DNA from: Saururus chinensis
Taxonomy: Eukaryota > Streptophyta > Magnoliopsida > Piperales > Saururaceae
Assembly: GCA_035235625.1 (NCBI GenBank)
Contig: CP141143.1
Location: 31,444,592-31,508,591 of the forward strand
Reading direction: 5' to 3'
DNA length: 64,000 bases
In this document: positions 11,905 through 26,040 of the stretch, one piece after another
Position numbering within the stretch: position 1 is the stretch's first letter
Layout of the letters: every line of letters starts with the position of its first letter
Translations under genes and position numbers: made by a program
Notes under the pieces: model-generated
Seen by the model: only the letters and a program-made list of their open reading frames with translations
Told to the model about the DNA's origin: nothing
Database searches by the model: none

Positions 11905-12691
11905 TACAATTGCAATTAGGAAAACTTATAGAAATCACAAAAAGATAAGATCAAATTGTCCTTAAGACAAATTTTTGTCCTCCCAAGGGTGCTTTAGATC
12001 TCTTGGATGTCTATCTCCAAGGATAATTTGAGATACCATACGTTGTAGGACTCTAGACAACTTACACATAAAACCACATAGAATATTTGCTTACTTTTAA
12101 GCAGGAAAAAAAACCAAGGAAAGGATTATAAAGAAAATGATTTTTTAGTGTTCTATAGATCACAAAAAAAATCTCATTGAAGAAACCCCATCCCATTCAA
12201 ATGGACGCATGCGCTTGTTAAGGGACACATTTGAATTAAGCGCTTGTTAAGGGACACATTTGAGTTAAGTTAAAACTAGACCCATTTTGGGTTAAGAGAA
12301 AACCAAAAGAATTAGTCCTAAAAAATAAATATCTTATTGACGAAACCTGGCCCGATTGACCATGTGTGCTAACCAAGCTAGCTGGCTTGACAACGGTGGT
12401 GGCCTGCACACATGCATGTGGGTTTTTCCACATAGGTGCTTGGTCTAGTATGTATATCCCCTACTAAAGTGGGGTGATTTAAGGGCCTAACTCAAAAGGT
12501 GAAACTTTGGCATTTCATACCAACTTAATTTTTGTCTTCCAAGCAATGTGGACTATATATTTGCTCTTCAATATTCACATATGAGATTCTCATTCATATA
12601 AAAGTGGGCTTGGGCTTTTAATACCCAATAAGCCCATTTACATAGACTTCTCATAAAATAGGCTTAGCCATGGTTAACACACTTTCCAACA
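11905..12691 (-). repeat. 5' LTR of the copia fossil
   Basis: Partner of 3550-4273. On the minus strand it starts TGTTGGAAAGTGTG at 12691 and runs to about 11905, where a primer-binding-site-like GGTACAGAG follows. It contains a short internal direct duplication around 12212-12265 (GCGCTTGTTAAGGGACACAT twice). Confidence 0.7.
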
Positions 12692-14365
12692 ATAGAATGG
12701 GGAGCATTGTGATGTTCGAGAAGAAGTTTCTCCATTGGAGTCCTTTGGCATCTTGACTAGGTGCATTGCAGACTCATCCTCAGCAGTAAATTGTCGCAAC
12801 TATTCTCTACTTCTCTATTGCCTTGTATTTTACTTAGAGTTTCTCTTTAATCATGTATCAAAATCCCTTTGAACATCTCATGCAAAGCTTTTGTAAATTG
12901 AAAAGCTTCTATTTTAGGAATGTATTTGCATGGAGTAGAATTGGAATCCTATTATTTACCTTATTTAGGATTGTTCTTTCCCTTGGCAATGTAGCAAGGA
13001 ATTGCCCCTACAATCTTTCTCTTAGGCAAATAAAAAATTAGAGAAGGAAGCCATCAGTGGATCTCAAGTAGAAAAAAAAATTCTTTGTTTTTTGGCTCTT
13101 TGTTTTCTACAATTGGTTGGAACCTAATGTTCTATGCTTGTAACATTAATAGTTCCATTTGTAAACAAAAATTGTTCCATATTAATAACTCTATTTTGTT
13201 CAATTTAAGTGGTTAAGTACTTAAAAATAATTATCATAAGCTTATTTTTTTTCTCTTATATGAAGGTTTCACCATTCAGTAAAGATCACTATTTTTTCAA
13301 ATGTAGCATCAAACGGAGACAATATTGCAGAAGCTCCACCTCCATACCATGGCATAGGAATGCCCCCATCTATCATCCAGATCACATGAGTTGCATAGCT
13401 GATGTTGTCTCTCATAAATGTCTAACCCATTCTCCCACAAACCAAAGAACTACAGTACCCAACCTTGGAATCTCACTCCTATTGCCTGGCCGAAGCCTAT
13501 AGATCGCAATAAAATCTTAAAGACTTTCATCAAAATAGTAGCTGAGGGCTTCCTACACTCGTAATAAATTCAATGTCCTATTTGATCGAAGTGTTATGCC
13601 ACCAAGGGCAACCCGCAACTGAAAACTTCCACTATTAGACGAAGAAATTAGGGAGGTTATTTCTCATGTCAATGACATTGAGTTCACAAAAAATAGTCAT
13701 GTTTGATTAGATAATTCCAAATCAAGTGACCCCAAGTCTTGGCCACACAACACACACACCTCTTTTTACAATATTTAAGAGTTTTGTGTGTGTGGGGGGA
13801 TGACTGCGGATGACTTCCTTGATTGGTTCATCACGCGACTTCCTTGATTGGTTCATCACACGGAAGCCTTTGGCTGTGTCAATGTCTTGATAGACAAGCA
13901 GGTCTACTTAGTTGCCTAAAAAAGTCCAAGGCCGAGTTTTGGCATGGTGGCGGTCACTAAAGATGCAACATGCAGAAATGAGAGATCCACCAATGATAAC
14001 CACATATGAAGAATTACAAAGGGTGACACATGCCACATTTTTTCCCTTTCATGTTCAGGTACTCTTTTAACACCTTCAAAACTTTTGACAGAGGCAACCA
14101 TCGCCAGCAAATATACACTATACTTTCGCATGTAAGGAGTTGCATGAGACCTCAAAATAGTTAGTTGCATAGTACATTAACGGTCTTCATTAGTCCATTC
14201 AGGATGAGTTATGTCTCCTTTCTTTTGATACAATGGGAAATGTTGTGCCAAAAGCTGAAGCAACAAAAGCAAAGATTAATCACCTTTATAGGTCTAACAT
14301 AATGTCTCTCTTACCTATACCTACCAACTTGGACAAACATGCACCCAAACTTCCATGATTCCATC
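12692..14365. other. Unassigned intergenic stretch
   Basis: No gene recognised. It includes a Stowaway-related piece (about 13135-13330) and a perfect 25-bp tandem duplication at 13812-13861 (units starting GACTTCCTTGATTGG). The short open frames in it have no recognisable motif and probably derive from decayed repeats. Confidence 0.4.
13135..13330. repeat. Stowaway-related sequence, copy A
   Basis: Shares about 170 bp with 30059-30250, including ATAAGCTTATTTTTT, GTACTTA and TTCACCATT/TTTACCATT blocks. Copy B starts with the Stowaway-type CCCCCTCCGTCC; here that end is eroded. Confidence 0.5.
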
Positions 14366-16898
14366 TGTAACACCATGAAATTTCAATGTTTTGAAAATTT
14401 TAATATTTGGGCCCATTAGCGAGTTTCAGGACCTTATAGCTATTTTTTTAAAATTAAAATATAAGGTACACTTGCATCATTTTGGACACGTAGATCATGG
14501 CTACGGCCTTGAGAAGCATGCCATGGGTGGGGATCACACTAATTTCACAAGATAAGGTACACTTGTGTCATTTTGTTTTGAAGTGCTCATCGATACGAGT
14601 ACAACGGTACCAAAAATACATGATTTTAAGTTCATAGTAAGGAGTTGCACCCGTTTGAAAACGAAATTCAAAAAAATAAAAATAAAATAATAATTTACTT
14701 TTGACGTGAGCAGGCTAACACTAGCAAGCTAGCGTCAGCCACATTGACCACCTGCTGTGGCAGGTTAACTTGCCGCAGTAGGTTAGCTTGCAGGCTAGTT
14801 GTAGAAGCCATCTTGAGCTACCATTAGATGCGCGACACATGTTGCACATATGACAGACCCTATTTCTTATAAATTGTGAGAGGGTGGGGAGGTTCATCGC
14901 CACAAACTTCTCCTCCTCTCTTCTGACCTCTGCCGTTTAGACCCTCATTTCTAAGCAATTTATTGCTGATTTTATCTATTCAAAAAATGATCCTAACTAA
15001 TTCCAGGGTGCTCTATGTCGTAGAGGGATACATTTTTCGAGTTAGCTACTCTAAAAGGGGGAAATGACCCAGGGCTAGGTGAGGCTCCATTCATTGCTTT
15101 TGGGCTAGAACAAGGAAACATCCCAGTGCAAGGGCAGGCTTCGTCTATCAATTCCAAGCCCAGATAGAGATTTGGTCCTATCGCAAGTGGAAACTTCATT
15201 TTCCATTACCAAGTTCAGAAGGAATTCTGTCCCGACGTGAGGGGAGGTTTTGCTTGCCATTTGTAAGCTCAGGAACACGATAAGGCTGCAACCACCAGCC
15301 ATGACTCTGGTTAAATTGAAGAATGAAGAGTACGTGGCCTTAAACTCTAATTCTGTGCTATGACTCGACTGATGATCGATTTTGTAATTTTTTCATAAAA
15401 GATCATTTCGAAAAAGGGTATTATTAGGGGTTAGACGGGCACTAAAATATTAGTGTCTTGCACCCCTCTAAGAGTGATTTCTTTGAGATACGAATTTAAA
15501 AATATTATTATTTTAATAACATTATGAACGATTTTGATCAGATTTAAGGGTAGTTATTTAATGTAGAGCCCAAAAACTATCTTCAATTTTGAAGAATAGC
15601 TATTTTGTATAAAGCCCAAAAGCTATCAAAGTTATGATTCCTAAGTACCGCCTATTAAGGCATATGGCATGTGACATGCGGGACTAACGTGGTTGGCCCC
15701 CACCGATCATGAAACCACCGCGTGACATGCGGTTCTGCATGGCGGAACTACGTCGCGCGTGGTGCGATGCACACCGCGTATACCACGTTTCATATTTCCA
15801 CCTATAAATTCTACCTACGGTTTCTACTCCAGTCATTCTTAGTTTTACCACTCCTCAAATTATGTTTTGAGCCATTCTAAGTTTGAATCAAGCTGTTCAA
15901 AAGGCATTTTCAACTAATTCGACTATGCCAGATGCTGTGGCAGCATTAGTTTTTCTGTCTGAGGCCTCCTCAACCACAAAATTTTACCCAAGCTTAAGGT
16001 AGGGGGTCTTAAGCGCTAAACTTATGTTTTGCTTGTAAAGTCAAATTTTTTCGTACTGTTTTTATTCATCTATGCTTGTTTGCTTTAGCTTTTGAAAAAT
16101 GTTATTAGTATGAAATGTTTTATACATGCTGAATCATGTTTTGGTATGTGCATTTTTTGGGTAGTTCTCGGGTAAAACCTAGAATGATCATATTTTATCT
16201 GGATACCTACTGAAAAAAATAATCGGTATATATCGTACGCATATAGGTGTGGAGCATTATGGGTAAGCTCTTAGCCTTTAGAGCCTCCCATTGGCACTTT
16301 AGTATCGGGGGAACGCCATTCGGTATCACTGCTCTGAATCTAAATTCGTTGGAGGAACCAATATTTTTTGAATTTGTTTATGAAATAACTTCTTTTTCGG
16401 CAAAGATATTACAAAAAAGATTATATTTGTTTCATGAGTTTTTTGCTTAAGCATTAATTTAGATTTTATTTCAACCTAATGCGTATAAAAATACTCACCC
16501 ACCTCTAGACTATGTAGGTGATGCAGCTAAGGTAGAGGTGAAAGCAGAAGAGTTTTCCATATGGTTAATTTGATGTGGTTTTAGCTAGTTTTTTAATTGT
16601 CACTAATATGTAAAGGCTTGATATGCCTAAATTTTGTTATATGACTGCTCTACTAACAATGGCCCTTGACGTATGTAATAATTTTATTATGTTTCATTAA
16701 ACTTGATAATGTTGTGATATATAAAATTTTGGCTGTGCATTGACTCAAATTTAAACTATGCATTATTTTATGCGAATGTCTCATCCTTGTATATATTGAT
16801 GACCGTCATGTTCGGTCATGTGTGTGACATTTACTCGTGTTGAGCAAAGTTATAATTATGATTACTATATCATAATTATTTTAATGGCGGCCATCACA
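14366..16898 (+). repeat. 5' LTR of the gypsy chromovirus fossil
   Basis: Begins TGTAACACC and ends CA just before the primer binding site. At about 2.5 kb it is long, as in several chromovirus clades. An ATAAAAATACTCACCCACC block near 16485 resembles the corresponding block of the other gypsy LTR-like sequences in this window. Confidence 0.65.
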
Positions 16899-19800
16899 TT
16901 TGGTATTGGAGCCCAAGTTTTCAATGTTGGTAGAGCTGTAGTTTTTATTAGTCACATGAATACTTAATATTTATTTTTGATTGTTTTACTGATGCTATGC
17001 TTTGTTTTAAAATTATATGAAAGTTAATGGAAAAATAAAAATTGACATTCATCTCAGGCTCTTTGTATCACATGTCAGCAAGAAAACTGCCTTTGCCATC
17101 ACGAGAAGACAAGAAGAGTGGTCTTGTTCCAAAGGAAACCCTTATGGCAGAAAATGCAAACACTTCGAATGAACCAGAAATCACTATTGTATTATCCCAA
17201 AGTAGTGACGAGGTCCATGAAGTAATAGATATTACTGATACACCCATTTCAGTTGAGGTAGTACTAAACATTCTTGATACACCAATTTTAGTTGAGGAAG
17301 ACCAACCAGAGGAAGACTTGTATGAGGAAGACCCGTTTGAGGAAGAACCACTCGAGGAGGACCCATTTGAGGAAAACTAACCCGAAGAGGACCAGCTTGA
17401 GGAGGATCTAGTTGAGGATGAAACCTTTTGGAAAGAAATGTTAATAAATGACCCGGGCGAGGGTGGGAAGATGGAAAACCCAATGAGAGAAAATATCCCG
17501 AGAGACTTTGATTTAAATGAACCACCCCTTGAAGAAGAAAAAGAAAAGGAGAAAGCTAAATGGGCTCAAAGGCATGATAAGGGTAAGGGAATAATGTGGC
17601 ATATTGACCAATTGCCTGAGATATGTTTTTTTTTTTTGTGAGCAGAGAGGGCAACACTACTTCTGTTAGTGCTCGTGGTACACTGAACCATTTCCTGAGA
17701 TATGTCCTTTTGTGAGTAGAGATGGTACTATTTCTTTCAATGCCCGTTTAGGAAAATATTCCCTTAAAATGTTGGTCTCAACCTTAAGATAAAAAAAATG
17801 TGTGCGCGTTATTTAAATACTTAAGTCATTTTGTAAAATAGTTGTTTTGACAAGTGTATCAGATACACTTCTTATTGTATTATGTGAATATGTATGAAAA
17901 TATTTATAAATAAATACTGTTAGTCTACAAAACTTCTTGTGAATTTAAGGTTGTTACAATCTGTTAGCACCCCAAAATGACTTTGAATAATGGTAAAGAA
18001 GTACAACCCTAACCGTTTAAGTAACTCTAGGGATTTGGCTAAAAACAATCATAGTGAAAAATATAATTTGCATGAGTGATTAAGAAAATTGCTCTAGAAT
18101 TTTCGGGAGAAGATGGACCAAAAGCTGCCAAGAAATGGACATTTGAGGTTGAGAGGATATTTAAGGGATTAAAAATTCCTAAAGATAGGAAAGTAGATGT
18201 AACCACTTTTGCTATGATAGGAGAGGCGGCTTTCTAGTGGCCGTCAGCAGAAAGAAAATTCTTTCCCGATAAAGGAAATATCAAGTGGGAAGAGTTCAGA
18301 GAAGTATTATACAAAAAATATTTCCCTCCTCATGTTCAGGAGAAGAAAGAGAGAATTTTTGGACCTCCAACAAGGAAATATGACAATATTTAGTATGAAA
18401 ATAAATTTGTTTAGTATTTCGCTCCTGAAATTTGCCCTACATAGTTAATGAAAGCTCAAAAATTTGTCAGAGGACCGAATAATGGACTTTGTAGTCGAAT
18501 AGTAGGATTTCAACCTACTACTTTGGCCAAAGTTGTGGAATTGGCCTCTTTGTTGGAGCAAGAATATCAGGAGTTCTTCGTTGACAGAAAAAACTATGGG
18601 CAAGGTAGCAAGACTAAAGACCGGAGGAGGAAAATGACATTCCCTAACTAGATCAATAACCAAAAATTTCAGAGGGCCTCTAGACCATCAACCCAAACGC
18701 AATGAGAGAAAAAAATAGAGAAGTGTTCCAAATGTAATTGATTTAATTCCCCAGAAATCGTTACTTCTCTTAGAAATGATGCTTCACATGTGGGGATCTT
18801 GGACACAAGATCAAGGAATGCCTCAAGAAGAAGAACTAAGAGGAAATCAAGACGGAACAAAAGCCTAAGACTCAAGGGTGAGTTTATGCTATTACTGTAA
18901 AAGAAGCCCAAACTTCAATAGGAGTTATACAAGGTACACTTCTGATCTTAGATAAGTTTGCTAAGGTTTTAATAGATCTAGGTTCGATACATTCTTTTAT
19001 ATCTTATGATTTTGGTTTAAGTACTGGTGATCTGGTTATGGAACTAGGATATATTTTAGAAGTGCCAACTCCTATGGGAAAAACTTTTATAGCTCAAAAA
19101 TTTCTGCAAGATGTATCCATGTCATTAGAAAACAAAAAATGGGAGGCTAATCTTATACTCTTAAGTATGACAGACTATGATGTCATATTAGGAATGGATT
19201 GGTTAGCCAATAATGAGACCTTAGTAGACTATAAGAAGAAAAAATTACATTCAATAAGCAAGGAGAGGAAAATTTTACCTTTTAGGGAAACAAAGATCCT
19301 TTAGGGCATGTATCATTTTTACTATGAAAGCACAACGATTGATATCTAAGTGATGCCAAACATATTTTGCTAGTGTGATTTATGAGGAGTCTTCATCTTC
19401 CAAGTTAAAAGATATTGATGTGATAAATGATTTTTCGAATGTATTTCCTGACGATTTTCCTGGGGTACTACCAAAGAGAAAGATAGATTTTCATATTGAC
19501 TTACTATCAGGAACAAAACCCATCTCTAAGGAACCCTATCATATGGCACCTATAGAATTAAAAAAATTAAAGAGTTAATTGCAGGATTTATTAAATAAAG
19601 GATTTATCAAACCCAGTATCTCACCTTGGGGAAGAAGGATGCATCCTTGAGACTATGCATAGACTATAGGATGCTTAACTCTGTGACTATTAAGAATAAA
19701 TATCATTTACCTCGGATTGATGATTTGTTTAATCAATTACAACAAGCAAAAGTTCTCTGAAAAATAGATTTGAGGTTAGGGTACCATCAGCTAATAATAC

Positions 19801-21983
19801 GATATGAAGATATTCGAAAGACAACTTATCGTATCCAATATGACCACTATGAATTTTTAGTGATGCCATTTAGATTGACGAATGCTCCTGCAACATTCAT
19901 GGATCTTATGAATCGAGTCTTTTGAACTTATTTGGATAAATTTGTAATTATTTTCGTGGATGATATATTGGTCTACTCTACAAATTCAAAAGAACATTGA
20001 GAACGTTTATAGATTGTTCTTCAAACCTTAAGAGATCATAAGCTATATGCTAAGTTCAATAAGTGTGAATTATGGTTAGAACAAATTATCTTTTTGGGTC
20101 ACATTATTTCTAAAAATGGAGTATTAGTGGACCCTGCCAAAATCAAAGCAGTTATAAAGTGGGAAAGGCCCAAGACAGTCACAAAAATTATAAGTTTTCT
20201 AGGGCTTGCCGGTTATTACCGAAGGTTTATCTAAGGATTTTCAAGTATAACTTTACCCTTGACAAAGCTAACTAGAAAAGGGGTGAAGTTTATATGGGAT
20301 GAGGAATGTGAGAAGGCATTACAAGAGTTAAAACAAAAGTTAACCACTACTCTAGTCTTATCGTTACTGTCTAGAAGTGGAGGATTTGTCATTTACAACG
20401 ATGCGTCGAGAATGGGCAATTACCTCACTCATGACTTAGAATTGGTAGCAGTAGTTTTTACCTTAAAACTCAGGAGACATTATTTATATGGAGAGAAATT
20501 TAAAGTTTTTACACGTCATAAGTCTGAAGTACATTTTCTCTCAAAGTGATCTTAACTTAAGGCAAAGACCGTGGATTGAGTATCTTAATGATTATGATTT
20601 CTCGATTCAATACCACTTAACAAAAGCCAATATGGTTGTCGATGCCTTGAGTCAAAAGGCCACGGGGAAGTTGTTCGAATGTTAGTAAAAGAATGAAAAC
20701 TGGTGGAAGAAGTAATGGGTTTGCAACCTAAGTTACAATTAGAAAACAAAAAGGCTTCTGTAGCTAATCAGAAGGAGAAATCCGAATTACTTGAGCGCAT
20801 TCTAGAGGCTTAGAGAGATGATGTAGAAGTATAAACCTTTTTAGACAAGCCTGACATTAGTAAAGGCTCTGATAATGGAATAAGATTTAGAGGAAGACTG
20901 GTGATTCTGGCGGTACTTGAATTAAAACAAGAATTGTTATATGAAGCACATAGATCTCAATACAGCATCAACCCAATCAGAACAAAAATGGACCAAGACA
21001 TAAAAAAGAATTTTTGGTGGAATGGGATGAAAAAGGGACATAGGAGAATTTGTCTCTAAATGTTTAACTTGTGAACAAGTTAAAGAGGAACATAAAAAAT
21101 CATAAGGTACCCTTCAAATTATTAAAATTTTAAAATGGAAATAGGAGCACATTTCCATGGATTTTATTTTAGGCTTACCTAGGACTTCATCAAGTCATGA
21201 ATCTATTGACTTACCAAAATTGAACATTTTCTTCCCCTAAAGAAGACACAAACGTTAAATGCTTTGGCAATAATGTACATAAAAGAAATTATGAGTTGAC
21301 ATGAGGTACCATTATCATTCATTTAAGATAGGGATAGACGATTCACTTCACACTTTTGGCAGTCTTCAAGAAGAGTTAGGTACTAATATCAGATTTAGTA
21401 TGGCTTTCCGCCCGTAGACAGATAGTCAGTCTAAAAGAACTCTTTAGACATTAGAAGATATGCTACGAGCATGCGCCATAGATTGAAAGAGTAATTGGGA
21501 TGAATACTTGCCATTGATTGAATTTGCCTAATATAATACTTATCATTCTAGTATAGGCATGACACCGTATAAAGTTCTTTATGGTCGACCCTGTTGATCC
21601 CCAACTTGTTGGAATGAAATGAGGGAGAGAAAGTTAGTGAAGTCAGAACTCTTGAAGCAGTGTGCTGATAAGGTAAAGCTTGTCAAGAATCGATTAATGA
21701 TAGCTCAGAGTTGTCAAAAGAGCTATGCCGATCAGAGAAGAAAAGACCTCAACTTTTGTGTAGGTAATCATGTGTTGTTAAAGGTATCACCAACTTGAGG
21801 AGTTATGAGATTTGGTGTTAAAGGTAAGCTAAGTCCTCATTTTGTGGGGCCGTTTGAAATTTTTGATAAAGTGGGGCCAGTGGCTTACAAATTGGCTTTG
21901 CCCCCTAAGCTAGACAATGTTCATAAAGTGTTTTATGTATCTATGCTTTGAAAATATGTGCAAGATATTTCTCATGTTTTAGG
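14366..21983 (+). mobile_element. Ty3/gypsy chromovirus fossil, 5' LTR through integrase
   Basis: Parts in order: a 5' LTR (14366-16898), a primer-binding-site-like TGGTATTGGAGCC at 16901, an acidic leader region (about 17042-17600), gag (about 18060-18640), a CCHC zinc knuckle (about 18779-18835), aspartic protease with DLGSIHSFIS (about 18940-19290), reverse transcriptase with FVDDILVYS (about 19560-20230), RNase H (about 20240-20680), integrase (about 20900-21560) and a C-terminal region with the VFYVSML landmark ending near 21983. The order and the C-terminal landmark point to the Tekay/Del-like chromoviruses. There is no 3' LTR: the element ends abruptly against a different gypsy fragment. 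It is broken many times and old. Confidence 0.85.
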
Positions 21984-22520
21984 ATCTTAACTATAGTACT
22001 TAGGATCTTGAACTCCATGTTGTTATCAAAACCCTTGTATTTTGGTATCATATTCAAAGATATTTTGTTGTTTATTATGATCATGAGACTCTTAAGCACA
22101 TTAATGGCTAATAGAAGTTGACTGCTGGACATGTCAAATGGGTAAATTATTTACATAAGTTCATTCTTCCCCACAAACACAAGCTTGACACAAAAAGTAA
22201 TGTAGCAAATGCACTCAGTCAAAAAACACACTCTTTTGATCTCATATAGATGCACCTAGATTTGATCTTCTTAAGGATGAGTTCCACAAAGATATGAACT
22301 TTGGTCCTATCCTTGTTGTACTAGAGGCTGACACTAATTATATAGAATATTCTTTTATAGTTGGTTTCTTGTTTAAAGGGTTGTTCGTACATCTCTAACA
22401 CATCTCATCATGCAAGATGCTTACATGGTAGAACATTTTGGGAGAAAGAAACCTATTGCTTTATTTCACTGCAAAGGATTCTTTTGGAAAGAATCCACAG
22501 CGCATTAAGTAGTGGACATG
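21984..22520 (+). mobile_element. Fragment of a second Ty3/gypsy element (RNase H to integrase zinc finger)
   Basis: Translation shows an RNase H end (HETLKHING and NVANALSQ, matching the DHEALKHIN and NVVADALSR landmarks) and then a GFLFKG segment and an HFGRKK segment typical of the start of integrase. It belongs to a different family from the preceding chromovirus and is joined directly to it. Fossil, several breaks, no LTR seen. Confidence 0.7.
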
Positions 22521-22683
22521 AATCGACGGCACCTTCGCCGGTGGATGTGATGAAACTTGTACACTATCCACAAGTGAAACTTCGAGAGTGGATTACAGTC
22601 CCTAAATTTTAGCCCCCATTTCAAAGTACTCAAATGAGCTATTTAACACCTCTGTGTACCATTCTAAATCCATATATGCCATG

Positions 22684-23050
<367 letters not shown>

Positions 23051-23534
23051 ATATATATATATATGTCTAAAGAGAGAAATAGAAAACTAAAAATAATGAA
23101 GTAAAGAAGAAGCCATACATTTCTTTATTTAAAATTTTACAATAATCCAGCCTTGGCTTTTCACAGCCTTTATTATACAATCCTTAAATAAGTTTAAAAT
23201 GACAAACAATTTTCTAGAACTAATAATGAAGCCCCTTTTCTGGTTGGCCTTCATTTTCCCCCTAAAATACAGATTATTAAAAGAATTATCACTTCCCAAA
23301 GTAAAAGAAAACCCCTAATACCTAAAGAAAAGAGGAATGAAGCAAGGCATTTTCCATGAGATCTCATGAAAGTCCTTCAGCTGACCTCGTAATATCCCCT
23401 TTAAGAAATGAATACTAACAAGTATCCAACCAACACTTCAAACCAACCTGTAATTAGAAAAATACAACAAATTGCTAAGAGATTTACATGACACTACACA
23501 ATATCATCAAATACATGAATAATTAGGGTCTTCT

Positions 23535-25790
23535 CTAGAAACAAGCAGGTGGGACAATAGTCCCTGTTGTAGACCCTGCAACATTGGCACACTTGCTTTT
23601 GACGGTTTTCCCACTTGCTCCCACCAAATTAACATTCTGGAGTTGTATCCCACGACAAGGGACACTCTTGCTGCAATCAAATGTTACGGCAACCTCTGAT
23701 GCACTTGTTCCTTTGATGTTCTTGTATCCAACATTACTGACCGCCACTGCTGAATCCTGCAATATGACAAGAGGTTAGATTTCATTTCCCATTGACTGTT
23801 GATCATAAGGAGAAATGGTTAATTGCAATTACTTGTTCCGAACATGGTTTCTTGGAGTCACAATAGTTCTGATCTATGATAATCGGCCTCTCAACATTTT
23901 CCATAATAATGTTACTAAATTGTATATTGTTTGCATTTCCTGAACCTCCCTGCAAGACAAAGGTAAATATGATAAAATATCTTTGATCAAATCTATCTAT
24001 GTACATGCATATGCATATCCACAAATACACTTATTCCCACATCTCTGCAATTAATGGGGATGAAATTACCCTTGAACTAGACCATACCTGCCAGGTTTTG
24101 ATCCTGACTCCATTTGTTGTTCCAATGATCTTAGCTCCATCTACTACCACATCTGAGACCTGGGCTTCTGACTTTCCCATCCCCAAGCTCCCAATGCTAA
24201 GTCCATCAAGTCAAACAAAAAAAAAACATAGAAATCAGGGAAGAAAGAGAGGGGGAGAGAGAGAGATAGACAGATAGATAAATGTATGAAGCGCTTAAAA
24301 GGTGATTTTCACCTTATTCCATGCCCAGGTCCACATGTTATGCCCGTAGCTTTGACATTTTTAGATCCACTTACTATTGAAATGCAGTCATCGCCTTCAC
24401 AAAAGTTGAAAATGTACGAAGATCAAACTTATCCTTTTGATAACATTAAGTGATGAAAACACAATTTGTTTTTGAATCCATCATTATATATGACTGAAAA
24501 GGCTTTGAGAAGCGGTTAATCATCCTACCGGTTCCGATGACACAGTTTTGTATGTTGATGCTTTGGGTACTTGTGACGTGAATTCCATCTGTGTTAGGGC
24601 TGTTTCCTGGTGCAGTAATGGTGAGACCGGAAGCCTGGACACTGGAACATTTCTCAAAGGAAACCTGGATCTTAGGGCTGTCCTTGACCCTGAGGTTGCT
24701 CACCACAAGATTTTTGCAGGAGTGGAACAGAAGAGCCTACATCAAATGAAAACCTTTAGCGACGTCTACTACAATTATTTAACGAACTGAATGGCAAAGA
24801 AGAGAAGTTTGCTAAACTATGCATCAAATTCTGCAAATGAAGATGATGAACGTACTGTTGGAGCATCTGTGCAAGCCTGCAGTATGACAAAGGCAAATTT
24901 TAAAAAGTTAGACAAATAATAACTATGGAGCTACAATTTTTATAAAAAAGAAGAATAAGATGATCAATTCACAAATAAGATGATCAATTTACAGTGCTTA
25001 CACGAGATTTGTCTATCTTGCATGATTTTTGCCACCATGTTGCTCCATTCCCATTAAGAGTACCACCACCTTCAACAGTAAGGCCATCAATATTGCTAAA
25101 GAGAATCCACTGATTTCTGTCATCTCCTTTCCAATCTGACATGTCAGTGGAGGCTGAAAGCGTTCCTTGGATCTTACAATAAAAACAAAGTCATATTAGA
25201 ACACCCAAAAAACCTTAAGACTGAGGTCAGTTGCAAATATATGCTGATATTAGGTGACTAATTGCTGGCAGGCTTACCATGACTTTAACATTAGATCTAC
25301 ATGGACCCGAAAAGGTTATTGGCTTCAGAAGGTATTTTTTGTTCTCAGGCACAGTGAAAACAGCTGGAGCATTTGCACAGGCATCAGCCCAAGCTCTCTG
25401 GAATGCCTGCGTTCCATTACAAAAGAGATGATACTTAGAGTTTCGAATATCAAACAATTCAACAAATTAAACTGGATGCAGCTTTCTAGATGTTGTCTGT
25501 CTTTTTCCTGGGTGTGTTACCTTTGAAGCGTCTGTTCCATCACTTTTGGCTCCATAATTCTCCACATTAACTACTCGAGCACCCAAACGGATGACTTCAT
25601 GCTCTAATTCCATGGCTGCCGCGAAGTCAAGGTTTAAATCCTTGGCATCCTCAGTGAATGTGCCCATGAATGTGGGGTTGGTTGGTTGAGCGAGAGGATC
25701 AATGAATAGTGGGTCCTCTGGAATGCATAATGATAGTGGACACAAACAGAACAATGCGAACAGAGGGAGCAACTGTCTTCTGGGAGCCAT
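23535..25790 (-). CDS. Polygalacturonase PG1 (GH28), nine exons, intact
   Basis: Predicted secreted pectinase hydrolysing alpha-1,4-galacturonan in the cell wall. Exons on the minus strand: 25790-25521, 25406-25278, 25172-25002, 24876-24856, 24736-24529, 24394-24313, 24196-24088, 23949-23833 and 23756-23535. All junctions are GT-AG and in phase, total 1329 nt, 442 aa, normal for plant GH28. An N-terminal signal peptide ([19 protein letters not shown]) is followed by an acidic linker. GH28 motifs: NTDG (Asp247), GDDC (Asp268, Asp269), GHG (His291) and RIK (325-327). Exon 4 is a 21-nt microexon coding ACTDAPT. Relative to PG2 it lacks 13 residues of the first exon. It is divergent from PG2, with start codons about 5.3 kb apart. 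Its 3' flank (22570-23534) is shared with the other copies but carries the MITE and (TA)n. Exo versus endo action cannot be decided. Confidence 0.92.
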
Positions 25791-26040
25791 TTATGAGAAA
25801 TCAGGGAAGGAATAACAAACCAAACTGATCTCAAGTGGGTACTTGATCTTTAGAGAAACGGTGGTGAAATCATGACATGATGAGTATATATACATAGAAA
25901 AGGAGGGTCGGAGGGAGAAAGGGAGGCAGTGAGAATGGCTTTTACTCAACCAATGGCGGCTCTTGAGTTGGTTTCTCCATGGTTCTAAGCAATGGATTTA
26001 GATGACAGAGATTGAGACGGAAGGATCTCTTGGGTGGTCA
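25791..26040 (-). promoter_or_regulatory. PG1 promoter with TATA box
   Basis: On the minus strand a GTATATATACTC TATA box lies at about 25883-25893, roughly 95 bp before the start codon. The stretch is homologous to 30880-31134 upstream of PG2, sharing the TATA box, the ATGTCATGATTTCACCACC block and the CCGCCATTGGTTGAGTAAAA block, which contains a CCAAT-type motif. Conservation between paralogues supports a true promoter. Confidence 0.7.

Larger units (their letters stand above)
3550..12691 (-). mobile_element. Ty1/copia retrotransposon fossil, minus strand, with nested insertions
   Basis: Two related LTRs in the same orientation (3550-4273 and 11905-12691) bracket a gag-like region (about 11030-11800) and an RNase H-like region (about 9060-9405), in the order expected for a minus-strand Ty1/copia element. 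Much of the protease-integrase-RT section is absent. A CACTA element (4477-8739) and a solo-LTR-like insert (about 9410-11036) lie within it. It is broken in many places and old: the two LTRs have diverged strongly. Confidence 0.75.

Noticed and set aside
23999-24277. Plus-strand open frames over the PG1 locus
   Set aside because: They are antisense shadows of PG1 exons and introns, with no independent support.
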